Shown one piece after another: positions 1 to 6,409 of a DNA stretch of 21,151 bases; the stretch's first letter is position 1, and each line of letters begins with the position of its first letter. The notes below the pieces were generated by a model. The model did not search any database. It saw only the letters and a program-made list of their open reading frames with translations, and was not told the origin of the DNA. The DNA is from CAZWTD01 sp964637345. Lineage in GTDB: Bacteria; Patescibacteriota; Patescibacteriia; HK-STAS-PATE-3. The position numbers and the translations under genes were made by a program. Where the stretch lies: the NCBI GenBank assembly GCA_964637345.1, contig CAZWTD010000020.1, forward strand, positions 1-21,151, given 5' to 3'.

Positions 1-37
1 CATTGATGTTGAGGAGCTAGAAGCTAATGTCCAATGA
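1..37 (+). CDS. 3' end of an upstream gene (partial)
   Basis: One frame is open from the window edge and ends at TGA 35-37, giving the C-terminal residues IDVEELEANVQ. An acidic tail like this could belong to a pilus ATPase (PilB or PilT), which often sits before pilC, but eleven residues cannot show that. The stop codon lies inside the first CCAATGACC repeat word, so the last residues may themselves come from the repeat. The other two frames close within the first 20 bases. Confidence 0.35.
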   Translation, partial: IDVEELEANVQ

Positions 38-116
38 CCAAATACTCATGACCAATACGAAGAGAAGAGTAAAGCCATCTTTCCCGGTCATTGGGAATCG
101 GCTCTTGGTTATTTTT
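31..116. repeat. CCAATGACC-word direct and inverted repeat array
   Basis: CCAATGACC at 31-39 is matched perfectly by its inverse GGTCATTGG at 86-94. A second direct copy, ATGACCAAT, lies at 48-56, and a looser inverse copy, CTTGGTTATT, at about 104-113. A T-run follows at 112-117, so the RNA could fold into a long-looped hairpin and end transcription ahead of pilC. It has the same build as the arrays at 1331-1801, 3748-3854 and 8141-8194, but a different word. Confidence 0.6.
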
Positions 117-124
117 TCCTGAGT

Positions 125-1333
125 ATGCCAACCTTTGAATACAACGCGAAAGACAGCCTCGGCAGCGATCAAACCGGGATTGTCGAGGCGCCGAACGAAA
201 GCCTCGCGCAGGATACGCTCCGCGAAAAAGGACTCTTCGTTATTTCAATTTCTGAACGCCGAAAAAAAGCCCTTTTTCAGAGCAGCTTTAACTTCTTCAA
301 TCAGATTCCGCGCCGTGACGTTGCGATCTTCTCGCGTCAGCTGGCTGTGATGATTTCCGCTACCGTCCCGATCGTTCAGGCGCTTCGTATTCTTGTTCGA
401 CAGACGGAGAACGTCGCCTTTAAAATCATCATCTCCGAAATTGCCGATGAAATTGACGGCGGCGCAAAACTCTCCGCGACCCTCGCTCGCTACCCGAAGG
501 TGTTCGACGATTTCTTTATCCATATGGTTCGGTCCGGCGAGACGACCGGAAAACTTGATGAAACGCTGAACTATCTCGCTGACCAGCAAGAGAAAGATTA
601 CGACCTCATCTCGAAGATTAAGGGCTCGATGACCTATCCGATTTTCATTCTCGGCGCGCTGATTGTCGTCGGTATTATGATGATGATTTTCGTTATTCCG
701 CAGCTAACCGACGTACTGACTGCGGGAGGCCAAGAACTTCCAATGACGACAAAACTATTAATCGGGACTTCGGATTTCTTAAAAACAAAGTGGTGGGTTC
801 TCCTGATCCTCGGCATTGCTGGTTTCGTCGCCTACCGATCCGTTGAGCGGACGGATCAGGGGAAGGATGTGATTGACCGGGCGAAGCTGAAGTTTCCCAT
901 TTTCGGCGGAATTTTCCAGCGCATCTATCTTGTCCGTTTCGCCCGAAGCCTTTCAACGCTCGTTGCGAGCGGTATCCCGATTACCCGGGCGCTCGAAATC
1001 GTCGCTGACGTGATGGGAAACCGCTTATATAAAAAACTGACCCTGGAGACGATTACCGCGATTGAAGCTGGGAAGTCGATTTCGACCGTCTTCTCGACGA
1101 GTCGGGATATTCCTCCGATGTTGACCCAGATGATGAACGTCGGCGAGACGACCGGAAAGCTCGACTATATCCTCGAGAAGCTTGCGAACTTCTATTCCCG
1201 CGAGCTCGAGAACTCGGTCGCGAACCTCGTTTCCCTGATTGAGCCTTTGATTCTCGTCGTTATGGGCGTGGCTGTCGCGCTCCTCGTTGTTTCCGTACTC
1301 TTGCCGATGTATAACCTGTCGTCGGCAATTTAG
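125..1333 (+). CDS. pilC: Type IV pilus inner-membrane platform protein PilC (T2SF family)
   Basis: The 402-residue product has the standard PilC/GspF layout: two homologous cytoplasmic T2SF domains (about residues 69-165 and 270-370), each with a GETTGKLD motif (138-145 and again near 337), and three membrane segments (about 168-191, 222-237 and 372-397). In the family this protein sits in the cytoplasmic membrane and links the PilB/PilT motor ATPases to pilin insertion and removal. The length is normal for the family. ATG 125 is chosen because it gives the usual N-terminus (MPTFEYNAKD); there is no strong ribosome binding site. The stop codon TAG (1331-1333) is also the first three bases of a TAGGTT repeat, and the next pilus gene is displaced by an inserted four-helix-bundle gene. 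Confidence 0.95.
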   Translation: MPTFEYNAKDSLGSDQTGIVEAPNESLAQDTLREKGLFVISISERRKKALFQSSFNFFNQIPRRDVAIFSRQLAVMISATVPIVQALRILVRQTENVAFKIIISEIADEIDGGAKLSATLARYPKVFDDFFIHMVRSGETTGKLDETLNYLADQQEKDYDLISKIKGSMTYPIFILGALIVVGIMMMIFVIPQLTDVLTAGGQELPMTTKLLIGTSDFLKTKWWVLLILGIAGFVAYRSVERTDQGKDVIDRAKLKFPIFGGIFQRIYLVRFARSLSTLVASGIPITRALEIVADVMGNRLYKKLTLETITAIEAGKSISTVFSTSRDIPPMLTQMMNVGETTGKLDYILEKLANFYSRELENSVANLVSLIEPLILVVMGVAVALLVVSVLLPMYNLSSAI

Positions 1334-1370
1334 GTTCTAGGTAATAGTGGTTAGGTTTTGGGTTTTAGAG
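1331..1370 (+). repeat. TAGGTTTTAG-word repeat, upstream arm
   Basis: Forty bases made of degenerate copies of TAGGTT (TAGGTTCTAGG, GGTTAGGTTTTGGGTTTTAG). TTAGGTTTT at 1351-1359 is perfectly complementary to AAAACCTAA at 1790-1798 and again at 1776-1784, downstream of the four-helix-bundle gene. The arm starts on the pilC stop codon and ends directly at the ATG of the next gene. Confidence 0.75.
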
Positions 1371-1727
1371 ATGGATATTGTTTCGTATAAAGATCTTACC
1401 GTCTGGAAGAAATCCATTGAACTCGTGGTGGAGCTTTATCATATTACGAAAAAATTTCCCTCCTCTGAGCTCTATGGTCTAACTTCGCAGATGCGCCGGG
1501 CTGCCGTTTCGATTTCTTCAAACATCGCAGAAGGTAAAGCTCGGGGAACGCGTAAGGAGTATCGGCATTTTTTGTACAATGCGTTCGGGTCAGGGTCAGA
1601 GCTTGAAACGCAAATCGAGATAGCGAAGAAACTCAAGTTTGTCGAGGAAAATGACATCCAAACTACCGCGTGTCTTCTTGAGGAAATCTTGAAGATGTTG
1701 AATGTTTTAATTAGGAAGCTGGGATAG
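1371..1727 (+). CDS. Four-helix-bundle (S23 / 23S rRNA intervening-sequence) family protein
   Basis: The 118-residue product matches the four-helix-bundle family known from 23S rRNA intervening sequences (S23 protein) and related to the Avd accessory protein of diversity-generating retroelements. Visible family motifs are YKDLTVWKKSIELV (6-19), FPSSELYGLTSQMRRAA (29-45), SISSNIAEG (47-55) and an ELETQ segment (77-81). The molecular role of the family is unknown; nucleic-acid binding by a pentameric bundle is a common proposal. I start at ATG 1371. An in-frame GTG at 1347 would add eight residues that merely translate the repeat. The gene separates pilC from the first pilin gene, has no obvious ribosome binding site, and is flanked on both sides by complementary repeats, so it looks like a small inserted element. 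Its stop TAG (1725-1727) is part of the word ATAGGTTTT. Confidence 0.88.
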   Translation: MDIVSYKDLTVWKKSIELVVELYHITKKFPSSELYGLTSQMRRAAVSISSNIAEGKARGTRKEYRHFLYNAFGSGSELETQIEIAKKLKFVEENDIQTTACLLEEILKMLNVLIRKLG

Positions 1728-1801
1728 GTTTTCAGTGCTAGGTGTTAGGCGCTTAGTTTTAGGGCCAATTCCCGTAAAACCTAATACCTAAAACCTAATT
1801 T
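1725..1801. repeat. TAGGTTTTAG-word hairpin, downstream arm
   Basis: The left half (1725-1764) carries degenerate TAGGT/TTAG words in the same orientation as the upstream arm. After a short spacer (1765-1774) the right half (1775-1798) carries them inverted, with two exact copies of AAAACCTAA (1776-1784 and 1790-1798). The right half can pair with the left half to make a local hairpin, or with the arm at 1331-1370 to enclose the whole four-helix-bundle gene. Confidence 0.75.
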
Positions 1802-1834
1802 CTTCTTTTGCTCCTGTGGATAAGTCCCGGCTTG

Positions 1835-1863
1835 TTGTGGGATGAGCAAGAAACCTGTATACT
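1835..1863 (+). promoter_or_regulatory. Promoter of the major-pilin-like gene
   Basis: TATACT at 1858-1863 is a good -10 box, and TTGTGG at 1835-1840 lies 17 bases upstream as a weak -35. A transcript would begin near 1870 and carry a leader of about 80 nt before ATG 1952, unlike the nearly leaderless promoters elsewhere in this window. It lets the pilin be transcribed independently of pilC. Confidence 0.55.
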
Positions 1864-1931
1864 ATAGCCTAGTAATCGTCTTTACGGCTCGCCTCCGGAA
1901 GCTTGGGAAGTGAACGGTAAAGACACCATGA

Positions 1932-1941
1932 AAGGGGGTGA
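1932..1941 (+). promoter_or_regulatory. Strong Shine-Dalgarno site of the pilin gene
   Basis: AAGGGGGTGA differs at one base from the full anti-16S complement AAGGAGGTGA and lies 10 bases before ATG 1952. It decides the start: in-frame ATG codons at 1910 and 1928 lie before this site and would put it inside the coding region. Confidence 0.75.
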
Positions 1942-1951
1942 CACGAACACA

Positions 1952-2488
1952 ATGAAAAAAGGATTTACGCTCATCGAGCTGCTCGTCGTCATCGCTATCA
2001 TTGGTATCCTTTCCGCGATCGGTCTCGTTTCGCTGAATGGAGCCCGTGAAAAGGCGCGCGACGCGCAGGCGAAGTCTGACCTTGGTCAGATGAAGACGGC
2101 GCTTACCCTCTTCGCCGATGATCATACCGGAAGCTACCCGGGAGAGGCGACAGACGGAACGCCAGATGCCAGCGCTGACTCTGCTGGTGCTGGGGCAGTT
2201 GGGACATTCTGGACAAATGGTGGACCCATGGTCCCCGACTATCTACAGCAAGCGCTCGAGGCTCCAGTTGCTGGCGGTCACTATTTGTATCTGACAAATA
2301 ACGACGGTAACGGACTTGACGCTGATACTTGCGGAAGCGTTGATTGTTGGGCACTGTACTACATGCTCGAGACCGGAACCGGTGATAACATCTACGCAAT
2401 TACCGAAGACGGAACTGTAATCGATTACGGTGATGATATGGACACTGTCACCTGTGTCGATAACGGTGACTGTACGTTCTCAGCATAG
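1952..2488 (+). CDS. Type IV pilin (PilA/GspG-like), probable major pilin
   Basis: The 178-residue prepilin has a very short class-III leader, MKKG, then FTLIELLVVIAIIGIL: cleavage after Gly4, Phe+1 and Glu+5, the substrate signature of the A24 prepilin peptidase at 4427. The N-terminal helix continues into an ARDAQAKSDLGQMKTAL segment shared with the next two pilin-like proteins. The globular part has four cysteines, two of them in a C-terminal Cys-x5-Cys pair (CVDNGDC) likely to form a disulfide loop. The strong ribosome binding site, its own promoter and a strong terminator directly downstream suggest that it is the most highly expressed gene of the cluster, hence my reading as the major pilin. 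That ranking is inference; the pilin assignment is firm. Confidence 0.93.
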   Translation: MKKGFTLIELLVVIAIIGILSAIGLVSLNGAREKARDAQAKSDLGQMKTALTLFADDHTGSYPGEATDGTPDASADSAGAGAVGTFWTNGGPMVPDYLQQALEAPVAGGHYLYLTNNDGNGLDADTCGSVDCWALYYMLETGTGDNIYAITEDGTVIDYGDDMDTVTCVDNGDCTFSA

Positions 2489-2496
2489 TATTCAGT

Positions 2497-2530
2497 AAAC
2501 AAAAAAAGGGCTTCGGCCCTTTTTTTGTTT
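2497..2530 (+). terminator. Rho-independent terminator after the pilin gene
   Basis: GGGC (2508-2511), a TTCG tetraloop and GCCC (2516-2519) are flanked by A7 and T7; the perfect stem extends to AAAC/GTTT, 15 bp in all. It begins 8 bases after the pilin stop. The symmetric A and T runs also allow function on the other strand. It would separate pilin transcription from the minor-pilin genes. Confidence 0.92.
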
Positions 2531-2623
2531 CTTGACTTTTTCTTGATAAGGTTTACAGTTGCATACGTGGCGGCCTGGAATGGCGGCCAGTTTTTTTACC
2601 TCTCTATTGAATTACTTGTTATC

Positions 2624-2652
2624 TGGTCATTCCATTCCGCAATCGGTATACT
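2624..2652 (+). promoter_or_regulatory. Promoter with near-leaderless start at 2661
   Basis: TATACT at 2647-2652 has a partial -35 (TGGTCA, 2624-2629) at 17-base spacing. The ATG at 2661 begins 8 bases after the -10 box, so the transcript should start at or within a few bases of the start codon. This decides the start of the membrane protein over the upstream in-frame candidate at 2559. Confidence 0.6.
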
Positions 2653-2660
2653 TAGCATAT

Positions 2661-3248
2661 ATGTCCGAACTCATACGGCTTATCCTCCTCGACCTTGTAC
2701 TTGCGCTGGTATTTTGGCGCTTGCTTCGTCAGCGCTGGACGCTCGGGACGCGCAGTGTTCTCTTTGGCTTATGTGGTGTTTTCGGGGTTCTCTTCGCGAA
2801 TGTGGCCCTGGACGCTATACGCCTGTGGTCGAATTACGCGAAGGATCCGATTCAGCAGTTTTTTCTTCCGCCGCATTCGACAGTCATTCTCGAACACATC
2901 TGGCGGCTCGGGCAGCCGGTTTTGGTTGCCGGGATCTTCGCGGCAGCCTTCTTCTCGCTGTTAGCTTTTGCGAAACGGCGCTGGAAGCTCGAGCAGTATT
3001 CCGAAACTGACCTTGCTCTACTGACGATCGCTGTGCTCGTAAGCGGTTGGCCGGGTTTTTTTGTCACGCTCGTTGCGCTTTTTCTCGTCGCCCTTGTCGC
3101 AAATCTCGCCTTAGCCCTCCGGAACCCAAAACAGTTGAGCCAAGCTCGATTGGTGATTACCCCCTACATCCTCCCCGTTGCTGCGGTCCTTTTGTGGTTT
3201 TTGCCAAAACTCATCCATGTTACCTCACTTGAAAAAATCCGTTTCTAA
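2661..3248 (+). CDS. Multi-pass membrane protein resembling a degenerate prepilin peptidase C-terminal half
   Basis: The 195-residue product has about five hydrophobic segments (roughly 2-22, 32-55, 85-105, 117-152 and 166-183). I know no named family for it, but its C-terminal half resembles the peptidase at 4427. RW-x7-D-LALL with Asp117 parallels RW-VGGG-D-IRLGLL with Asp175; both then have Gly-Trp-Pro exactly 12 residues after the Asp, a long hydrophobic helix, and an ITPY/AIPF turn before the last helix. It lacks the GGGD glycines, the YDAR first aspartate and the CxxC pairs. A catalytically dead or altered A24 paralogue is a reasonable inference; an unrelated membrane protein is the alternative. 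It lies inside the pilus cluster and overlaps the next pilin gene by 32 bases, so a role in pilus biogenesis is likely. Confidence 0.75.
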   Translation: MSELIRLILLDLVLALVFWRLLRQRWTLGTRSVLFGLCGVFGVLFANVALDAIRLWSNYAKDPIQQFFLPPHSTVILEHIWRLGQPVLVAGIFAAAFFSLLAFAKRRWKLEQYSETDLALLTIAVLVSGWPGFFVTLVALFLVALVANLALALRNPKQLSQARLVITPYILPVAAVLLWFLPKLIHVTSLEKIRF

Positions 3249-3747
3249 ATCGCCTCGGGGCTATTCGCTCGTCGAGATCCTCGTTGTGATCGCGATTCTC
3301 GGCGCTTTGGCTGTTATTGGTTTAGTTGCGCTCAATCGCGCTCGGGAAAAAGGGCGGGACGCGCAACGTCGGCAAGATTTAGGAACGCTTCGGACCGCAC
3401 TGCAGACCTATTACGATGATAGTGGTTTTGTTTATCCGGATACTCTTGACGCTGGCGGTGCGCCGGATCAATCCTCTCTTGGGCAGGGAATTTTTGACCC
3501 TGATGAAGCAATTAATCCACTCGTCAACGAATTTCTGTCAAAGGTGAGCGAGCCTCCAAACGATGATGCGAACTATCAATACTGGTACGATGCGAACGAT
3601 AGCCAGGAAGAGTACATTCTCTATACTCATTTAGAAGGAAGTCAAAACTCTTGGTATTGGATCGGAAGTGCAGGAAATGGAACAGAGCCGGATGCTTCAA
3701 CGCACGATCCTGCGAATTGCGAAGCGGATGCGACTTGTGCCTGGTAA
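3217..3747 (+). CDS. Type IV pilin-like protein (PilA/GspG type)
   Basis: The 176-residue prepilin has a 15-residue leader ending SPRG, then YSLVEILVVIAILGAL: Tyr+1 and Glu+5, the A24 cleavage signature. It continues with GRDAQRRQDLGTLRTALQTYY, parallel to the other pilins here. The C-terminus is NCEADATCAW, a Cys-x5-Cys pair like that of the pilin at 1952. I start at ATG 3217, which overlaps the preceding gene by 32 bases and implies translational coupling; TTG 3229, just before two lysines, is an alternative. An upstream in-frame start at 3178 would give an unusually long leader. It is probably a second pilin or a minor pilin of the same filament. Confidence 0.88.
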   Translation: MLPHLKKSVSKSPRGYSLVEILVVIAILGALAVIGLVALNRAREKGRDAQRRQDLGTLRTALQTYYDDSGFVYPDTLDAGGAPDQSSLGQGIFDPDEAINPLVNEFLSKVSEPPNDDANYQYWYDANDSQEEYILYTHLEGSQNSWYWIGSAGNGTEPDASTHDPANCEADATCAW

Positions 3748-3854
3748 GGTTCCAAAATCCAAGTTCCATGTTCCAGCAAATGATGGTCGAGCGATGATCG
3801 TGTTGTGATGCAAAAAATGAAAATATTTGGTAATTGGAACTTGGCACTTGGAAC
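3748..3854. repeat. TTCCAAGTTCCA-word inverted repeat array
   Basis: Starting directly after the TAA stop at 3745-3747, GGTTCCAAAATCCAAGTTCCATGTTCCA (3748-3775, written here only as its word pattern) is three to four degenerate copies of TTCCAAG. The inverse, TTGGAACTTGGCACTTGGAAC (end 3854), begins near 3827. About 22 of 28 positions pair. The loop is about 50 bases and TTTTTC follows (3855-3860), so it can act as a terminator. The right arm also supplies the -35 of the next promoter. Confidence 0.75.
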
Positions 3855-3875
3855 TTTTTCAAACTGCGCTATACT
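3848..3875 (+). promoter_or_regulatory. Promoter formed partly by the repeat array
   Basis: TTGGAA at 3848-3853 (the last repeat word) and TATACT at 3870-3875 are 16 bases apart. The start would fall near 3882, at the C8 run (3883-3890), giving a leader of about 24 nt before ATG 3906. The repeat thus may have brought in a usable -35 box. Confidence 0.5.
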
Positions 3876-3905
3876 CACATTACCCCCCCCTCGACGTATA
3901 TCCAA

Positions 3906-4334
3906 ATGAACATCGAACGATCCCCTCGACAATCCGGCCTTTCCCTTATTGAGCTGATTATTATCCTCGGGCTTTTTTCCGTTATTGTCTTTCTCGGCGT
4001 GGTTCTTCTCGGGAATGAGCGGGCAAAAACGCGGGATGCGCAGCGGCTGGCAGACATGACCCGGGTTCAGGCCGCGTTCCAGCTCCTCTATTTCGAGAAA
4101 GCGAGCTATAAGGAAGCTGCGGCCGGTTGTGATGCTGTTGGGGATGATGTATCAGCCTGCGGACTCGAGCGGTACCTTCCAGGCATCGGAACGCTCGACG
4201 ATCCGGGACGCTTTTCCTACACCGTCGCCTCCATTCCCGATGACGGGGGATACGCAATTGAATTTACCCTTGAGCGCCAATACGGTACGCTCGCGCCCGG
4301 AAAGCATCGTCTGACTAAAGCCGGAGTCCAGTAA
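3906..4334 (+). CDS. Type IV pilin-like protein (short)
   Basis: The 142-residue prepilin has a leader MNIERSPRQSG, then LSLIELIIILGLFSV: cleavage after Gly11, Leu+1, Glu+5. A TRDAQRLADMTRVQAAFQLL segment aligns with the RDAQ segments of the two pilins upstream, so these three form one subfamily. Two cysteines (GCDAVGDDVSACG) may pair. I start at ATG 3906; the longer frame from 3834 would translate the repeat array. It has its own TATACT promoter, and 92 bases separate it from the peptidase gene. Likely a minor pilin. Confidence 0.87.
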   Translation: MNIERSPRQSGLSLIELIIILGLFSVIVFLGVVLLGNERAKTRDAQRLADMTRVQAAFQLLYFEKASYKEAAAGCDAVGDDVSACGLERYLPGIGTLDDPGRFSYTVASIPDDGGYAIEFTLERQYGTLAPGKHRLTKAGVQ

Positions 4335-4411
4335 GAGTAAGCACGCACAAGGCACCTCGTTGAGACTTTGGTGTTTGTGATGGCTGTTGACCAACGCAAT
4401 CGGTCGTGGTG

Positions 4412-4420
4412 TGGTATACT
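4412..4420 (+). promoter_or_regulatory. Extended -10 promoter, leaderless start of the prepilin peptidase gene
   Basis: TGGTATACT is an extended -10 box (TGn-TATACT). ATG 4427 begins six bases after it, so the expected transcription start coincides with the start codon. There is no room for a Shine-Dalgarno site. TTGACC at 4387-4392 is 22 bases upstream, too far for a normal -35. Confidence 0.65.
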
Positions 4421-4426
4421 ATTTGC

Positions 4427-5167
4427 ATGTTTGTCACGGCCGTATTCGTCGCCCTCTTCGGGCTTATCATCGGAAGCTTCCTCAACGCCGTTCTTTGGCG
4501 GATGAAGGTGGGGAAGTCAGTGCTCCGCGGCCGGTCGATGTGTCCGCGCTGTAAGAAGACGCTCGAGGCCCAAGACCTTATTCCCGTGTTCAGTTATCTT
4601 TGGCTTCGCGGGCGCTGCCGTTTCTGTCGGCGGCGGATTTCGTTTTGGTACCCGGCTGTCGAGGCTGGAACTGCACTTCTTTATGTCTTGAGTTACCTGA
4701 AATTTGGCTTCAGCGCGGCGTTTGCCGTCGATGTGGTCATCTTTCCTTTTCTCATCCTCATTTTTACCTACGATGCGCGGGAATCGCTTATCCTTGATCG
4801 GGTTTCCTTGCCCGGCGCCCTCCTCGCCTTCCTTGGATCGCTTTGGCTCGGGCATTCATTCGTGAGCCTGCTCGGAAGTGCTATACTGGGAGCAGGGTTT
4901 TTCGGCCTCCAGTACCTTCTTTCGTCCGGCCGCTGGGTCGGGGGTGGAGACATCCGGCTTGGACTCTTGATGGGAAGCTTCCTCGGCTGGCCGTCGATTC
5001 TCTTCGCCCTTTGCCTCGCGTATGTTGGCGGCTCCATCGCAGGGATTGCCCTCATTGCGACGCGACGGAAGACCTGGCAGAGCGCGATACCCTTTGGAAC
5101 CTTTTTGACCGTTTCGACCGTTCTCTTTCATCTCTATGGCGATCGCTATCTGCCCTATCTTACCTAA
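4427..5167 (+). CDS. pilD: Type IV prepilin peptidase (A24 family)
   Basis: The 246-residue integral membrane aspartyl protease cleaves prepilin leaders at the Gly/+1 bond and, in most relatives, N-methylates residue +1. Visible are GSFLNAVLWRM (16-26), a zinc-type loop with CPRC (39-42) and CRFC (64-67), the first catalytic aspartate in FTYDARESLILDRVSLPG (Asp116) and the second in GGGDIRLGLL (Asp175), then GWP at 187-189 and AIPFG (220-224). All expected catalytic motifs are intact. ATG 4427 is supported by the leaderless promoter six bases upstream; an in-frame start at 4406 precedes that promoter. It overlaps the next minor-pilin gene by 32 bases. Confidence 0.95.
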   Translation: MFVTAVFVALFGLIIGSFLNAVLWRMKVGKSVLRGRSMCPRCKKTLEAQDLIPVFSYLWLRGRCRFCRRRISFWYPAVEAGTALLYVLSYLKFGFSAAFAVDVVIFPFLILIFTYDARESLILDRVSLPGALLAFLGSLWLGHSFVSLLGSAILGAGFFGLQYLLSSGRWVGGGDIRLGLLMGSFLGWPSILFALCLAYVGGSIAGIALIATRRKTWQSAIPFGTFLTVSTVLFHLYGDRYLPYLT

Positions 5168-5828
5168 GGCGGCCACGGACCGCCGGGGCGTGACGATTAT
5201 TGAGCTGCTGATCTCAATAGCGATCTTTGCGATTCTCACGGCTGTTCTGACCTGGAATTTTAGCCGCCAGCGCCAGGCGGAAAATGTCCGTCGGGCAGCG
5301 AATCAGCTGGTTGCCGACCTCCGTCTCGTCCAAACAAAAGCGATGACCGGGACAACGATCGGGGAGAGCGACGAAACGCCAGCGGTTCCGGTCGGAGGCT
5401 ACGGACTTCATGTGAATTTCGACATCTCGCACACCAGCTATCAGTTGTTTGCCGATCGGGAGCGTTGGACCGGAACAGTGTGTGAGTCTTTCCGAAACGA
5501 GCGCTACGATCGCGGCTTTAATCCGATTCCCAATGGCTGTCTCGCGGACGGGACGAACGACGATCTCCTCGCGGGTCCGACAACCGAACTTCCGGAAGGT
5601 GTCGTGATCGACTCGATTGCCATCGATAACATCGCGGTTCCGATCTCAGCGCTCGATATCGCCTTTCAGCCGCCGAAACCAATACCCTACGTCGGGTATA
5701 ACGATCCAGAATCGGGTTCGGAGGTGGGGCGAACCGTCCGGATCGAGCTTCTCCACACGGATACAGGAGCCCGACGCCGAATCACGATCGTCGGCGCCTC
5801 CGGTCAAATCAGCGTTACTACCCCCTAA
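5136..5828 (+). CDS. Minor pilin, FimT/GspH-like
   Basis: The 230-residue prepilin has an 18-residue leader ending TDRRG, then VTIIELLISIAIFAILTAV: Val+1, Glu+5. The helix is followed by QRQAENVRRAANQLVADLRLVQTKAM, typical of GspH/FimT pseudopilins (a family whose members lie in pilus tips, and some of which bind DNA), and a beta-rich domain of about 180 residues. ATG 5136 overlaps the peptidase gene by 32 bases, so translation is probably coupled. It is the first of four consecutive minor-pilin genes with gaps of 5, -4 and -4 bases. Confidence 0.88.
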   Translation: MAIAICPILPKAATDRRGVTIIELLISIAIFAILTAVLTWNFSRQRQAENVRRAANQLVADLRLVQTKAMTGTTIGESDETPAVPVGGYGLHVNFDISHTSYQLFADRERWTGTVCESFRNERYDRGFNPIPNGCLADGTNDDLLAGPTTELPEGVVIDSIAIDNIAVPISALDIAFQPPKPIPYVGYNDPESGSEVGRTVRIELLHTDTGARRRITIVGASGQISVTTP

Positions 5829-5833
5829 GGGTT

Positions 5834-6409
5834 ATGCAACTACCACATCAGCCAAATGAACGCGGACAATCGCTCCTTGAAGCGATTATTGGGATTACCG
5901 TACTCGTGGCGGGCGTCGTGACGGCGCTGGCGCTTGGGATTATTACGGTCCGCGCCGGCCAAATTTCCGAGAGTCGGACGATCGCCGATAACTATGCTCG
6001 CGAAGGGATTGAGCGGGTTCGAAACATGCGCGATTCAAACTGGCTTGAAGGAGTGGCTTGGGATACGGATCTCTGCAATGCGCCGGATGAAACGGCAATC
6101 CCCGTACTCGCGCAAGCAATGACCTGGTCGCTTGATTGGGGAGTGAATGCGATTGATTCGGCCGGGGCCGTAGTCTATGAACGAGAGGACGCAACGCTCA
6201 TGCTTCGCTACGGCATGCAAACGACTGAGGCTGTCCCCCCAGACGCGACAGCAACACCGTACCGGCGCCTGCTCACGATCCATCCGAACGGTAATTGCGA
6301 CCTTGGCGAAGCGACGACGTACACTGTCACGTCGTTGGTTGAGTGGGATGAACACGGCGCGACGCATGAGTCTGAACTCGTTGAGACCTTAACGAATTGG
6401 CGGCCATGA
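5834..6409 (+). CDS. Minor pilin, PilV-like
   Basis: The 191-residue prepilin has a leader MQLPHQPNERG, then QSLLEAIIGITVLVAGVV: Gln+1, Glu+5. The LLEAIIGITVLVAGV segment and the following NYAREGIERVRNMRDSNWL stretch are typical of PilV/GspI-type proteins in this kind of cluster. GGG at 5829-5831 gives only a weak ribosome binding site. Its TGA overlaps the next ATG (ATGA, 6406-6409), implying translational coupling. Expected to be part of a minor-pilin tip or priming complex. Confidence 0.85.
   Translation: MQLPHQPNERGQSLLEAIIGITVLVAGVVTALALGIITVRAGQISESRTIADNYAREGIERVRNMRDSNWLEGVAWDTDLCNAPDETAIPVLAQAMTWSLDWGVNAIDSAGAVVYEREDATLMLRYGMQTTEAVPPDATATPYRRLLTIHPNGNCDLGEATTYTVTSLVEWDEHGATHESELVETLTNWRP

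Noticed and set aside
1347..1370. GTG start for the four-helix-bundle gene
   Set aside because: It would translate the TAGGTT repeat; family members begin near MDIVSYKDL.
1331..1801. CRISPR array or diversity-generating retroelement
   Set aside because: Words are short, degenerate and lack spacers; no cas gene. The protein resembles Avd, but no reverse transcriptase or template/variable repeat pair is in the window.
2525..3010. 161-codon frame overlapping the membrane protein gene
   Set aside because: Starts in the terminator region, no coherent domain; the other frame has a promoter-positioned ATG and clean membrane segments.
4344..4378. Possible terminator hairpin between the third pilin and the peptidase gene
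   Set aside because: CACAAGGCACC and GGTGTTTGTG pair only imperfectly and no T-run follows.
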